From assembly GCA_965153355.1 (NCBI GenBank), contig OZ231127.1:23932001-23996000 (forward strand): a DNA stretch of 64,000 nt, given 5' to 3'. The first letter of the stretch is position 1. Each line of letters begins with the position of its first letter. The notes beneath the pieces were generated by a model. That model did no database searches. It worked only from the letters and a program-made list of their open reading frames with translations, and was not told the DNA's origin. This DNA comes from Flaccisagitta enflata. Its lineage: Eukaryota; Chaetognatha; Sagittoidea; Aphragmophora. Below, piece by piece: positions 1 to 12,350 of the stretch. Both the position numbers and the translations under genes were made by a program.

Positions 1-534
1 GACATGGAAGGGTTTTGAGTCATGAGTTGCTGCAACGCCTGCGGATTGCGGAAGCGAATGCCGGGGAAGGGAACTCCCGTGACCTCGTCGGCGAAGGAGA
101 CGCTGTGGCGCGACCCGGCGGCGCTCAAAGGCTGCGACGACGGCGGCTGCTGATACGCGGAGGACTTCGGATGACCACCACCGGCTGCTGGACCCATGTT
201 GTTGTTGCTGGCGTTGATGCTGTTGTTGCTGGCGTTGTTACTGTTGTTGATGGAGGAAGAAACGAGCGGGTTTTGTGTTTTGGAGCTGAAAGCGGCGTTG
301 GCATTGACGTTGGAGTAGGCTGTGGACATCATAGTCGCATTTGACGGCATTGTCGAGGAAATTTGTCGTTGCTGTTGCTGCTGTTGTTGTTGTCGTTGTT
401 GTTGTAACAACTGTTGCTGCTGCAATGTCAGAGGCATACCACTTCCAGGAAGCGAGGAAGAAACTGCCGCGGCAGCTGAATTGGACGCGTAAATCTGTTG
501 TTGCTGCAGCTGCTGCTGTTGTTGTTGTTGTTGT

Positions 535-572
<38 letters not shown>

Positions 573-2534
573 AGATTGTTGCAACGGTTGTGGCATAGCT
601 TGCTGGCGACCGAGGTTGTCAGGGTTTTGATGAGCGACTCTTGGAAGTGACTTTGATCTAGGTTGACGCGCCGTAACGGCAGACATGGCCTCTTGTTGCC
701 GCGTGAATGACATTCTTTCACTAGGTGGAGGTGAGACGACGCGAACGCGAGTTGGCTGCTGCTGCTGACCGGCCGTTCCAGCTGCGCCGCCAGGAGGAAT
801 CACCTGCTGCAGCTGTCGATACTGCTGCTGCTGTTGTTGTTGTTGCTGCAGTAGTTGTTGTTTTTGTTGTTGAAACTGGGCTTGGGCAAACTGCTGGGCC
901 AAGGCTTGTTGCATGGCGTGACTTTGTCTCGAGTTCATGGTCCCCGCTGACGACATGATCGGGATCGCCTTCTGATTCAGCTTCTCTTGGAGGAGCCTCT
1001 GGACTCCAGGTCGGAATCCCGAAGGAAGCGTCCCACTTTGACCCGGTCGTCCGATAAACTCTTCGAAAGCCCGATCCAAGTAAGCCATCGGTCTCGACAT
1101 GCCGGCAACTCTCGGACCCATTTGCTGAGGATGTTGATAGAGTTGTTGCAGTTGCTGCGGTCCCGCTAGTCTATGATGCGTTTGTAGATTGACGGCTCGA
1201 ATGTTGGGGATGGAAGTGTAGCGTTGATGTGGAAGAGTGCCGTAAAGCTGTTGTTGCTGTTGCTGATGATGAAGTTGTTGCTGATGCAACTGTTGTTGCT
1301 GCTGCAATTGAATCTGTTGCTGCAACTGCTTTTGCTGTTGAAGCTGCTGTTGCTGCTGGATTTGTTGTAACTGCAGCGCTCGTGTCATTTGATGCGGCGA
1401 GGATGAAGAAACGGCGCTCGATGGCGCCACGGCGTTGATTTTGGAGACGTCCGCGGCGGCGGCGTGACTCGCTGCTGCCGCCGCCGCCGCTGCCTCTGAT
1501 GCAGCTTTGCCTCCCTCCTGTTTATCCACGGCATCTTTTTTATCCTCCTTCTCCTTGCCTTTATTTTCACCCACCTTCGAGGCCGATAATCCCTCCTCTT
1601 CCTCTTCCTCTTCATTTTCATCCTCCTCGGGGATGGCCGGTTCCTGCGTGGGCGCCGGCGGAGGGAGAATGGGTTCCATTTGGAAGCTGCTTAGAGATTT
1701 GGGAAATGTCCTTTCATTCGACGCCGCCGAACATGAGGCAAGAATATCGTTTATAGTGACGATGCTAACGGGCGGGGTCACTGTGGAAGAGGTTGTCGTG
1801 ATAGTGGTAGACGCTGATGATGTTGTTGATGTCGTCGACGATGTTGCCGCTGCCGCTGCTGCTGCTACGGCTGTCGTCGTTGTAGTTGTGTTAGTCGTCG
1901 TATTTGAATCTTCCTCATCGGAAGACTTAGTCATTTCGCCATTTTCTACGTTGTTTTCTTTTCTCCCGTCTGGTTCATCGTCATCGTCGTCGAGTTTCTT
2001 CTTCACCATCGTCGTTGTCGTCTCCGTCGTCGTTGCTGAAGCATCATCTTCCTCCACTTTCTTTCCTTTCTTTTTCCTTCGCTTCTTCTTTTTCTCCCCC
2101 GTCACGTCGACTGAAATGACAGAGACGTCCTCCTCTGTCTCTCCCTCCTCTTCCTCATCATCCTCATCCTCGGCTTCCTCTCCACTTTTCCCATCGTCGC
2201 TTTCTCCCCCTCCTCCTCCTTCTCCGTCTCCTCCTCCTCGCGCTCCTTCTCCTTCTGCCTCGCGCATCGTGGAAGGAGAGTTGTCGCGACTTTTGGTGGT
2301 GGTCGTGGAGACGCTGATGAGCGTCTCGACCGAGTTGGCGAGCGATTGCGGGCTTCCAAACGAGTGAAGACTTCCTCGAGGCATCGTCGACGATTCAAAG
2401 CCGGCGCCGTCTTTCGGAACGCGAGGGAGAGGAGGAGCCGACAAACCGTTCCATGGTTTGGCGGGAACTTTGACCTGCGGCTTGTCCTGTTTGGATGCGC
2501 TCTTTTGAGAGGCGTCTGTGCCGGTGGAACCATT
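1..2534 (-). CDS. SHANK: SHANK-like gene, giant low-complexity exon (3' side runs off window)
   Basis: The minus frame is open without a stop from 2534 to the left edge, more than 840 codons. It starts after an acceptor (CATACAG, 2535-2537) in phase 0, which matches the phase-0 donor of the exon at 4001. In exon residues: a proline motif PPLPRVPK near 35, an acidic stretch near 90-130, a basic KKKKRRKKKGKK near 147-160, Asp/Thr-rich runs to about 245, an Ala tract near 345-365, and then a Gln-rich half with an uninterrupted run of 21 Gln (plus 510-572). Near the edge is HSVSFADEV. This matches the place of the long disordered region between PDZ and SAM in SHANK scaffolds, although the sequence itself is not conserved. 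No SAM domain is seen, so it should lie further left. The join to the PDZ exons is inferred from phase and strand. Confidence 0.85.
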
Positions 2535-2537
2535 CTG

Positions 2538-4000
2538 TATGGAAAAAGGTCAGAGATATTGATTGTTAGTGTCCAATCAAGAGCCATGTGATGTATGCAT
2601 GATAAAAAGAAGTTGACGGTGTGATTTTGCTAAGGGGTAAAGAAAGGGATAATTTTGTTTTCCAAAGAGACAGACGTGTGCATATGATACTATCTAGAAC
2701 ATAAGTATATCGACAGTATGGGGATTGGTTAATTTGGCAGTATAGGAATCATAGAAAAACCGCCAAAACATGTCAGATACTTAATAATACGTCTTTGGGT
2801 TTCAACACATAACTGTATGTGGATTTTCTAAGCACTTTAACACAAATGCTTTGTATAAATGCATGATAACTATCCCTCATAAAATTTTATTTAAAAAATT
2901 TCCTTAGCGTATGCCATGTTCTCCCTTTTGCTTCAGTTGCAATCCCAATGATTCAAAGAGGTTGAAATCAACCAAGATAGTGTAGCAAAGGTGTTGGGCG
3001 TTGTAATTAGGACCAAAATAGGGTGGAAAAAACCTCCAATCTATCTGAAAGGAGACTTGGTAACTTGTAAAGAAACTAGATGCATTTTTTTGGCCATTTT
3101 CTAATTGAAGTATCAATCTTGTTTTGCCTGTCAATTCTAAACGCCTTGAGCTAAAAGGATGCGGTTTGCGGCATTTGGTCAGAAATTCAAAATAGTTTCA
3201 GAATCTCACTGATTTTTATATAAATTTCTTATTCTTAACAGAGTAATTGCTTAAAATGCCTGTCGATATACATATGTTCTAGATAGTAGAGTGTGATGGT
3301 AACTCAACGTGAATCGTTTTATACGCCGCGTCAAGCACAGCTGAACCGTCGCTGGGTGCACGTGGAAACCGCTGAATATTCTACCAAGTACTACAACGTA
3401 TGCATTAACCACTCAACAATACGAGATAAAAGTGTTTCTTCATAACTTATTCGATGCAAAATAATCTTTTTAGTTTCCTTCTTTGCAGTATTTATAACTA
3501 AACTGGATTCTTTATTCTCGGTACATGCTCATCTTATTTTCTTCATCTTGCGAAGGCAATAGATTAAATAAAAGCTTAAATTTCTATTGAATGTAGCTCA
3601 AATGTTTGCCATCAAAATTGAATGTAATCAGCAACACGCATTATGTAAATTAGGTTTCAGACGGGGACAATGACATAGCTTTGATCCTTTTCCGCGTCGC
3701 TAGTGGTTTTTTCTTGGATTGTTTCATGATTTTTTCTCTCTCAATATCATCATTGATGTTTTCTTCCAAAACAACTGTCTTCGGGAGAAACTATCCTCCA
3801 ACCCTTATCATGAATGTTTTAAGAGGTGCAATTTGTGTTCTGTATGTGCTTGAAAATAGTGCGAAAAGAGAGCTGGAGATGTGATGCAGATAGGCTGGTA
3901 TGGGCCGAAGAAAAAATGTCAATGATAAATGGTAATTATAAGGCCTAATGATATTTAAAGTGGCAATATGACAGCGCTGTGTGGTTACGAGTGATTTCAC
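2538..4000 (-). other. SHANK intron with a Tc1-like MITE
   Basis: This is the intron between the exon at 4001 and the giant exon. It is AT-rich with no further exon that I can support, and it carries the MITE at 2690-3286. A local segment at 3140-3230 resembles sequences at 43310-43390 and 59470-59560, meaning subterminal repeats of the same transposon group. Confidence 0.6.
2690..3286. mobile_element. Tc1/mariner-type MITE, family A copy 1
   Basis: Inverted ends CTATCTAGAACATAAGTATA / its complement near 3262-3286 are flanked by TA on both sides (2688-2689, 3287-3288). It is 597 bp long. A closely related copy lies at 59011-59630 and has recognisable Tc1 transposase remnants. An open frame of 76 codons on the minus strand is probably decayed transposase and not a host gene. 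Confidence 0.82.
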
Positions 4001-4224
4001 CTGACTAGCGATGATTTCCTCCAGCTCCGCGGCGCTGATGCGGTTCGACGACGGTCTGCTGCGGATGGAAGCGTATTTCATGGTGCCGCAGTCACCCACT
4101 GACAACGAAGCTTTACCCCCAAGGGCGCCGCCACTGGCGCTGGCGCCCGTGCTGCCGGAATCCATCGAGTTGGTCTCTGATGCGGCGGCCGCAGCGGCAC
4201 CACCCTCCAAAGAATGGGAGTCTT
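4001..4224 (-). CDS. SHANK: SHANK-like gene, exon with conserved RPSSNRIS/AELEE motif
   Basis: The exon is bounded by the acceptor TTTCACAG (4225-4232) and the donor CAG|GTGAAA (donor in 3991-4000). It begins with two bases that complete a Glu codon with the G left by the exon at 7394, and it ends in phase 0. It encodes a Ser/Ala/Gly-rich segment, then KYASIRSRPSSNRISAAELE and EIIASQ. SHANK proteins carry an equivalent RPTSRRITPAEI..LF.RQ motif downstream of PDZ, which supports the family assignment. The polypyrimidine tract of the acceptor is the inner end of a long (CT)n/(TTTC)n microsatellite (4237-4640), so the repeat abuts a functional splice site. Confidence 0.86.
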
Positions 4225-4236
4225 CTGTGAAATTGC

Positions 4237-4640
<404 letters not shown>

Positions 4641-5047
4641 AAAAAAAGAAAAAGAGATAGAAAAAAAGACAGAAAGAAAAAAAGAAAGACACACAGACAC
4701 ACAGACAGAAAGACTGACAGAAAAAAGAAAGAAAGAAAAAAAGAAAAATAGGAAGAAAAGATGGAAAGACCGATCGAAAGAAAAATGGGAGGAAGAAAAA
4801 AGGGAGGAAGAAAGGAAAACAGAGAGGAAGAGAGAACAAAAAAGAGAGTAACAAAAGCATAAAAATAGTGGAGGAGAAAGGGAAAGGGATTTTTTGAATG
4901 AAAGCGACGATTTCTTTCTGCACATAAAACGGTATAATGAATATATTCGGTCTAGAGAACGGCAAATAGACGGAAACCAACACCGGAAACTCACTTACTC
5001 GCTGCTCTCTTTCATGTCCTCCTTGTTTACCTCGTTGTGAGTCCTGT

Positions 5048-5225
<178 letters not shown>

Positions 5226-5427
5226 AAGGGATGGTTATATGCGAACAAAAACAACCAATCCTAGTTACAGACAGGACAAACAGACGGGCAGATCGACCAA
5301 ATGACGGACAGATAGACACATTACCTCGCTACTGCTCATTTGCTGAGCCCTTTTAGTGGATTCGATTTCATTTATTGACATATGGTAATGTAGACAGTAA
5401 AGCTGACAGAATAATCGACTGACAATC

Positions 5428-5735
5428 GGGGGTGTTCATAATTGAGCGGCTTTTGATTTTATTCCCCCCCTGCCTTTGATTTTATTCCCCGCGATGTGTC
5501 GCGTTGTGTTAAAAAATCAGCACATCACAGTATATTATAGGTTAAGATAATGTTAAAATGTGTTGTAGTAATTAGATACGACCAGTTGGAACTACCAAAA
5601 GTGTTGAATCTTTAAAAATTTTCTTTTTTCTTGTTTTCTAGCTTTTGATTTTTTTTCCCTATCTCCAAACCCTTTGTTTCTATTTCCCCCCCCCCCCCGC
5701 ACGCTGGGGGGTGAATGCTCAACTTTATACACGCC
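5428..5735. mobile_element. MITE family B, copy 1 (~310 bp)
   Basis: The ends GGGTGTTCATAATTGAG and CTCAACTTTATACACGCC form an imperfect inverted repeat. Inside are characteristic CCTTTGATTTTATTCCCC motifs and a G/C homopolymer. Related copies lie at 9732-9960, 40012-40316 and 47789-48030. No coding capacity is visible. Confidence 0.75.
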
Positions 5736-6764
5736 TGCTGACAATTTGACCGACGGACACACTGACCGAAAGACCTATAGGCAAAAAGACACACTGACTG
5801 ACAAATAGACAGACACACAGACAGACAAACCGACAAAACCAAAGGTCGGATGGGCTAAATAAGACGTCAAATCTGCCAGGGAAAAATGAAGTGCTTCACC
5901 CCACTTTTGCATCAATAATGGACTAATCATCCATTCACAAATGTTTTCATTGCTCAAGTTGTCAGTGGATACACTTGTTATATATGTCTGTTTCATATTT
6001 TACGCTTTAAGTTGCCTTTTGATAAGATATTCTCACGGTAAATGGCAAGAAAATGAAGATTTTTAGTAGAATTTTGTTGACATTTTTTTCTATTTTCTGA
6101 GGTCGAAATTATGAGAAAGTCACAACCAAAAAAATTTTGCATTTTCAAAAACATGGTTCTCTCTAAAAAGGATTTGGGAAGAGAACTATGTTCTTTGTTT
6201 TTCCACTTTTTCATTTTCTATGCAAACTTCGACCAACCCCTTGACAGTCACAAAAAAGAAATTTGTAGAAATTTTTAGTAAATATTCCTCAATAACATAG
6301 GCTAAATCTTAGTCTCTTACTGAATGGATGCAAATTTTTCTTTCACATATCATGCATGTCTTATCTCAATCATTCTTATTCACTTGATTTTCTCTTTTTG
6401 CTCATGTATGTTTTCTATTTTGACCCATTTTGATACCCTAAATGTTGGCTTCGTGGGCACGCTGTCATAATAAGACACTGAGACAAATAAGTTAGAGAGT
6501 TAGAGTCAGAGCTCGGTTACAAAATTTTCACACCGGGGAAAATGTTGTTTGGTTTGGAAAGTGGATTTGACACTTTCCCCTTTTCTTCTGCCTCAACGGC
6601 TTCATCTCCTTTATTTTGGCACATCATTCTACAACACCTAGCTTCTCTACCAGAGAACTCCAGGATTTTCTGTTTGCCTGCAAGAAAGTATGTGTGCCTT
6701 TGAAAAATACACTTTGGCTTGACAGGCAACATCATATGATCAGTTTGCGGTGGTTTTCTACACT
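5736..6764 (-). other. Intron sequence, no gene seen
   Basis: This is AT-rich DNA inside the long SHANK intron. Open frames of 60-76 codons occur, but none has a recognisable domain or a pair of splice sites that I would trust. Confidence 0.5.
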
Positions 6765-7480
6765 TACCTTAACCTTGATTTGCATTTGGCACTTTCTTTG
6801 ACCTCAGACTCTCGGTAAAATCATGCTAAAGCTAAACGCCATCTCGAAGTTGTCTCTTTATCTTTCTCATGGTTTGGTTTGGACTTGGCACTTGCTTGGC
6901 TCTTGCTTTGGCTCTCTCAAAGGCAAAGTTACGCTGGTCGCCATCTTAGAGTTGACTTCTGGATTAAGATTAAGTAATTTTTGCACTTAGCACCTGCTTT
7001 GGCCTCGTACTCTTGCACACATCTTGGTCATCATCTTTAAGATAAGTTTGGCTTGGTTCGCACTTGGCACTTGCTTTGGCCTGGTAGGTTAAGTCATGCT
7101 GCTGGCCATCTGGAAGTTATCTTTTGGCATTAACTTTGGCTTGGTTCGCACTTGGCACTTGCGTCGACCTAGCAGGTAAGGTCATGCTGCTGGCCATTTT
7201 GAAGTTCTCTGTATTACTTTTGGCCTGGTTTGCACTTGGTACTTGCTTTGGTCTGGCAGGTAAGGTCATACTGCCGGATACCTTGAAATTGTCTCTCTGA
7301 CTTACCTTTGGCTTGATTTACACTTGGCACTTGCTTTGGCCCAGCAGGTAAGGTCATGCTTCCTGCCATCTTGAAGTTGTCTCGTTAACTTACCTTTGGC
7401 TTGATTTACACTTGGCACTTGCTTCGGTCTAGCCGGTAAGGTCATGCTGCCGGCCATCTTGAAGTTGTCGCTCCAGCTTA
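6765..7480 (-). repeat. 88-bp minisatellite made of an exon end plus its splice donor
   Basis: Units begin near 7093, 7181, 7265, 7353 and 7441 (spacing 88, 84, 88, 88), and decayed units continue left to about 6765. Each unit holds the end of the SHANK exon at 7394-7540, its donor and the start of the intron. The consensus donor AAAG|GTAAGT is intact in the exon copy and in the unit ending at 7306, and AAG|GTAAGT is kept near 6770. Other units have lost it. The copies become more degenerate away from the exon. Confidence 0.88.
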
Positions 7481-7540
7481 CTTCCGGCGTCGGCTGTTTC
7501 TGACTTTCAGCGCCTGAGAAGGGTACGAAAAAGGAGTCAT
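7394..7540 (-). CDS. SHANK: SHANK-like gene, proline/basic exon after PDZ
   Basis: The acceptor CCTTGCAG (7541-7543) starts the exon with AT, completing Asp with the G left by the PDZ exon. The donor AAAG|GTAAGT (7388-7393) leaves one G. The product reads DSFFVPFSGAESQKQ, then a segment containing SDNFKMAG and LPARPKQVPSVNQAK. It sits where SHANKs have the APPPPKRAPSTT segment. A second in-phase acceptor (CTTCTCAG, exon from 7513) would shorten it by nine codons. The 3' half of this exon and its donor are the right-most unit of an 88-bp tandem array that runs left into the intron. Confidence 0.82.
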
Positions 7541-7692
7541 CTGCAAGGCGCATTACCAGCCGCGCAAGTATGCACACTAGTGCACACTTGTGCACACAAT
7601 CCATGCACAATTTCACATAGTGTTCCGATCGATTGTAAAAACACTAAACTGTGTAAATGTAATGAACAGAGTTTGTTCCCCAAATGACATAC

Positions 7693-7840
7693 CAGCCGGC
7701 GCAGGCTTCTGCAGCGTGGCGGCGTTCATCATGCCGAAAGCCATGATACGCAGGACTTTGAGTGAGACGGCAGAACCGGACTTTTTGATGAGACGCACCG
7801 CGTATTCGTGAGACGCGTTTACTACATTTTCATCGTTTAT
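7693..7840 (-). CDS. SHANK: SHANK-like gene, PDZ domain exon 3 (C-terminal part)
   Basis: The acceptor TTTCTCACAG precedes ATA (phase 0), and the donor CTG|GTATGT (7687-7692) leaves one base. It encodes INDENVVNASHEYAVRLIK and then SGSAVSLKVLRI. SHANK PDZ domains have V/I-N-x-x-NVVKVGH-x-x-VV-x-L/M-IR-x-GG-N at this place, so this supplies the betaC to betaF strands and the alphaB helix that lines the C-terminal peptide groove. The alphaB1 residue is His (NASHEY), the class I hallmark that pairs with Ser/Thr in ligands such as SAPAP/GKAP. Ligand class is inferred from this residue. Confidence 0.92.
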
Positions 7841-7901
7841 CTGTGAGAAACGTTTTAAAAGATGAAATGACTTTGTTTTACCCAATAACGCTTTATTTCT
7901 T

Positions 7902-8065
7902 TCTTCATTCATTCATTCATTCATTCATTCATTCATTCATTCATTCATTCATTCATTCATTCATTCATTCATTCATTCATTCATCCATTCATTCATTCAA
8001 TGATATGGATTCACTACTTGGCCATCAAGTTCAATGATATGGATTCACTACTTGGCCATCAAGTT
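7902..8065. repeat. (CATT)n tract and 34-bp tandem duplication
   Basis: (CATT)n runs from about 7902 to 7997. It is followed by two identical 34-bp units (7998-8031, 8032-8065) that begin CAATGATATGGATTC. Both lie in the intron between PDZ exons 2 and 3. Confidence 0.95.
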
Positions 8066-8145
8066 CATGACAGGCACAACCCTGATTGTGCAAAAAATGA
8101 TAGAAGTAGTATTTTTCCAAGGACCGTCCCAGCAGGAGAACTTAC

Positions 8146-8273
8146 TTGAAGAATAAAGTCTCCTGGTTTGAGTCCAGCCCTGTCGGCCATGCCTCCTTTG
8201 TCAACCACGTCCAAGTATTGAAGCGCCGGCATGTCTTGAGTTGGTTGAAAGTGCTCCAGATGTGTGCTTTGAG
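8146..8273 (-). CDS. SHANK: SHANK-like gene, PDZ domain exon 2 (central part)
   Basis: The acceptor ATATTTGCAG (8274-8276) and the donor CAA|GTAAGT (8140-8145) bound an exon that enters with two bases and leaves in phase 0. It encodes a loop (QSTHLEHFQPTQDMP) and then ALQYLDVVDKGGMADRAG and LKPGDFILQ. SHANK PDZ domains read FPALQYLESVDxGGxAxRAGLRxGDFLIEVN here. This is one of the most diagnostic stretches of the family and separates it from generic PDZ proteins. The betaB-betaC loop is about as long as in vertebrate SHANKs. Confidence 0.94.
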
Positions 8274-8464
8274 CTGCAAATATGCAAGAATGAATTGATT
8301 GCAAATCATTCCAATTCCGAGGAAAAGGGATCGACCGTTAACTTTTTAAGTTTTCAGGATAAGGTCTGCAGTATGGAGTGAACAATTATCAGAAGGCGCC
8401 CATGTTGGACTAGTGGATAACAATAAAAAAAACTTTTCTGCAGCTTTGCAACTTTGCAACTTAC

Positions 8465-8538
8465 ATTTTGGTCCTCTCAGAATAAATCCGAATCCGTGCT
8501 TTCCCTTTTGAAGGACAACCGTTTTCGCCCCACCACCC
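8465..8538 (-). CDS. SHANK: SHANK-like gene, PDZ domain exon 1 (betaA and GFGF loop)
   Basis: The acceptor GTTTTAG (8539-8540) starts the exon with the third base of a codon, and the donor AAAT|GTAAGT (8459-8464) leaves one T, giving Ser with the next exon. It encodes GGGAKTVVLQKGKHGFGFIL followed by RGPK. The carboxylate-binding loop GFGF and the following I-L-R-G match SHANK (KTVxLQKxxxEGFGFVLRGAK). Upstream phase requires two leftover bases, which the SH3 exon does not supply, so at least one more linker exon is needed. Confidence 0.92.
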
Positions 8539-8802
8539 CTAAAACAAAAACACACACAAAAAAATAGACATTGACATTGAAACCAATGATACCTGACCTC
8601 ATCACATCGCATCACATCAGGATTCTTAACTGAATTACCGGTGACTTATTTGTAAAACTCAAACTACGAACCTGTCCCTCGACCTTATAGTTGAAGCCAT
8701 ATCTGGTTCCGGGGCGAAAGAGCAGATGTCAGCAGAGAACTCCAAAGGATGGCGGAGTTGAACCTGATTTTGTATAGAATAGATGTTATCGCCTTTACTT
8801 AC

Positions 8803-8898
8803 ATGTCACATGGGTTGATTGGTGCAGTAGATGTCGCCTGGACTTGAAAATAGGTATGGGGTAGCGTTTGGTGGATGGGATAGCTACTGGTATCTATA
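8803..8898 (-). CDS. Candidate SHANK SH3-PDZ linker exon
   Basis: A good acceptor (CTATTTTGCAG, 8899-8901) and donor (GACAT|GTAAGT, 8797-8802) frame 96 nt. In the frame that leaves two bases for the PDZ exon it is open: IDTSSYPIHQTLPHTYFQ and on to NPCD. SHANKs have ...YDSFDTSSDYII before the PDZ domain, so DTSS is suggestive but short. The exon needs a preceding exon ending with two bases. The SH3 exon ends in phase 0, so another small exon, expected to encode the RHYTVGSYDS-like motif, was not found. It may not be an exon. Confidence 0.35.
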
Positions 8899-9403
8899 CT
8901 GCAAAATAGAATAAAGCTGTATGAAAATCAACCGCTTCCACATCCCCATCCTATGGGAACTTCAAGGGTGCTGTTGTCTAAACATTGACTTGCGTCAGGC
9001 AGTAACCCTCTGTGGGCGCCTTGTGTCGTTGAGTCCACAGTCACCGGCCACTCAAGAGGGTGCAGCTGGTTTCCACGGCGCTGCTGCAGGCCGCAGACAT
9101 CCATTTTAAGATGGATAAACTACTGTTATTCACCCTTCTCTCAGAAAATAGCTAACATGTTTGCATCTTATAAATTTTGAGCCTTATCATAATAAAGATA
9201 TGGTTTTTACACGTAGATTAATGAGCCTATAACGAGATACTCCCTAAACAATTGTAACTAATCAAAATATAAACACTAATACGCTGAATCTAATTCCCCC
9301 GGTTTCTCTATTTATGCGCTGGTACACCTCAGCAAAATTACTGCATTATGTAAATGAACCTTATGCTTATAGATTATATACACAATATCTTCCCTACCAT
9401 AGC

Positions 9404-9410
9404 GTCTCTC

Positions 9411-9498
<88 letters not shown>
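9404..9498. repeat. (CT)n microsatellite at a splice donor
   Basis: On the gene strand this is (GA)n starting directly after the GTGAGGGTGAGA donor region of the SH3 exon. Confidence 0.95.
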
Positions 9499-9502
<4 letters not shown>

Positions 9503-9506
9503 TCAC

Positions 9507-9652
9507 CTCTTCAACACAATAAGATGGAAACCATCCTATTTGCGGCGTTTCCCCTTCGCTGGTGACGATTTTTCCTTGCCAAAATCCGTGTTGACCAACA
9601 CTGAGAATTTGGACGAAATCTCCCCGGTTAAGCTTCAGTTCTCCGTTTTTCT
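9507..9652 (-). CDS. SHANK: SHANK-like gene, SH3 domain exon
   Basis: The acceptor TTTCTTTCAG (9653-9655) starts the exon with AG, completing Glu with the G of the upstream exon. The donor is GAAGAG|GTGAGG (9501-9506). It encodes EKNGELKLNRGDFVQILSVG, then QHGFWQGKIV, a short insertion TSEGETPQI, and GWFPSYCVEEV. SHANK SH3 domains read GEIPLHRGDxVKVLSIGEGGFWEGxxxGxxGWFPAxCVEEV, so the match covers the RT loop to betaE. A second GT six bases on (GTGAGGGTGAGA) is an alternative in-phase donor. The intron then runs straight into a 95-bp (GA)n tract. Confidence 0.92.
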
Positions 9653-9731
9653 CTGAAAGAAAAATCGAAAGATAATGAAAGGGATTCAATGGTGAAAAGA
9701 TAGGTCAGTTGGTAATTTTTTTTTATCTATC

Positions 9732-9960
9732 AGAGGTGTATATAGTTCCATGACCTTTGATCAATCCCCCTGCCTTTGATTTTCTACCCTCGTCGCATTA
9801 CAAAATCTGTAATTTTCTTTCCCATGTAGCAATAAATCAGTGTCTTTAAGGTTTAAATAATGTTAAATTGTGTTCTAGATACTAATCTGTTTTTATGATT
9901 TGGTACTACCAAAAGTTTTATTTTCCTCAATTTTTTTTTTCTTTTTCCCCCTCTAATTTC
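9732..9960. mobile_element. MITE family B, copy 2 (partial)
   Basis: It starts AGAGGTGTATATAGTTCCAT, continues with CCCCTGCCTTTGATTTT, and shares the TGTTAAATTGTGTTCTA and ACTACCAAAAGT segments with the other copies. The far end is lost in pyrimidine-rich sequence. Confidence 0.65.
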
Positions 9961-10025
9961 CCTTCGTCTTTGTATGAAAATATACGAAATTTCTTTCATG
10001 ATTGCGCATTCTTTTGTGTTTTTCA

Positions 10026-10400
<375 letters not shown>

Positions 10401-10561
10401 CCTTTCCACTTTCTTTTTCTCACTAAATTCCTCTATTCTACTCTCCTGCCTTCCACTCTTTCCTTCCCTTCCTCTTCCTCTCTCTTATTTCGGCTCTCCG
10501 GCCATAACGATGTTTATCCCCTCATGGAGATTAAAGATGACTGACAGAAAATCAACTTGCC

Positions 10562-11460
<899 letters not shown>

Positions 11461-11692
11461 TCATCATATTCTCATTTTATGATCTCCTGTCCTCCTTAAT
11501 TTCATGATCGTTTCCTTTTCATCGTTTATTCGTTTTCACCATTTCTTCCTTCCTCCTCGCTCGATCATTGCTTATATCATTGATTATAGTAGCTTCTCTC
11601 TGCCTTTTCTTTTCTCACCCCGCTCGCGTTCTTTCTGTGACTTACTCAGTGAGTATATCAGAATCGAAACTTCCATCAACAAAGCATTGCAT

Positions 11693-11981
11693 TTTTAGAT
11701 GCGTCCGTCAGGAACGCATCTCTATAAGAGGGTCTGTCCGTCCGTCCGTCGGTGCGTCCGTCCGTCCGTCCGTCGGTCCGTCTGTAACGCCTGTGCAAAA
11801 ACCGCGTTTCTTGGCTGTTTTTGGCCACGGTGAGGTCCTACACTGAAACAAATGATCAACCAACATGTTTTGAGATTCTCCTCATCCGTCTGTTCGTCCA
11901 TTTGTCACTCCATACATATGTCACATGATCAATACACGCTCAGACACAGCCCGGACGCATCGTTGCCCGGTCGGGCTTGTT
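11693..11981 (+). mobile_element. Hairpin/GTCC short element (AGATGCGT subfamily)
   Basis: The left end is TTTTT then AGATGCGT...ACGCATCT (imperfect hairpin), TCTATAAGAGGGTCTGTCCG and a GTCC/GTCG tract. The right end is CGGACGCATCG...CGGGCTTGTT. The layout matches the AGTCGCGT family copies elsewhere in the window. Confidence 0.72.
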
Positions 11982-12350
11982 GTGTAGTGAACATATGTAG
12001 TAAATGTGCCATGATTAGAATTTCTTAGATATGCATTGAAAACGTTTCTTACTAGAATACCGGCCTCTCTCCTTATTTTTCCCCACCATCACATCTTCAT
12101 AACAGGAAAACAGGATGATTATTTTTGGAACTGCAACACTTAAAGTAAAACCTAGAAAAACATATTTCTAGTAGGGCTAGTGAGATGAAATTTTTACTTA
12201 ATTGTCTCGCCACCCTGGGCTACTACAGTTCAAATTACATGTCACTGGGCCGACTAAAAGTATGTTTTTAACATTTTTTCTTATAGGATTGCAGTTTCAA
12301 AAATTGTCTTACACCTGTTAAGACCCACTATTTCTCATTTACATATTCAC
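11982..12350 (-). other. Intron, no gene seen
   Basis: AT-rich sequence between the hairpin/GTCC element and the SHANK linker exon. It contains no repeat array or coding signal that I can support. Confidence 0.5.

Noticed and set aside
1507-2367. 286-codon plus-strand frame rich in Ser/Val
   Set aside because: It is antisense to the giant SHANK exon, whose minus frame is open over the whole length and phase-matched to upstream exons.
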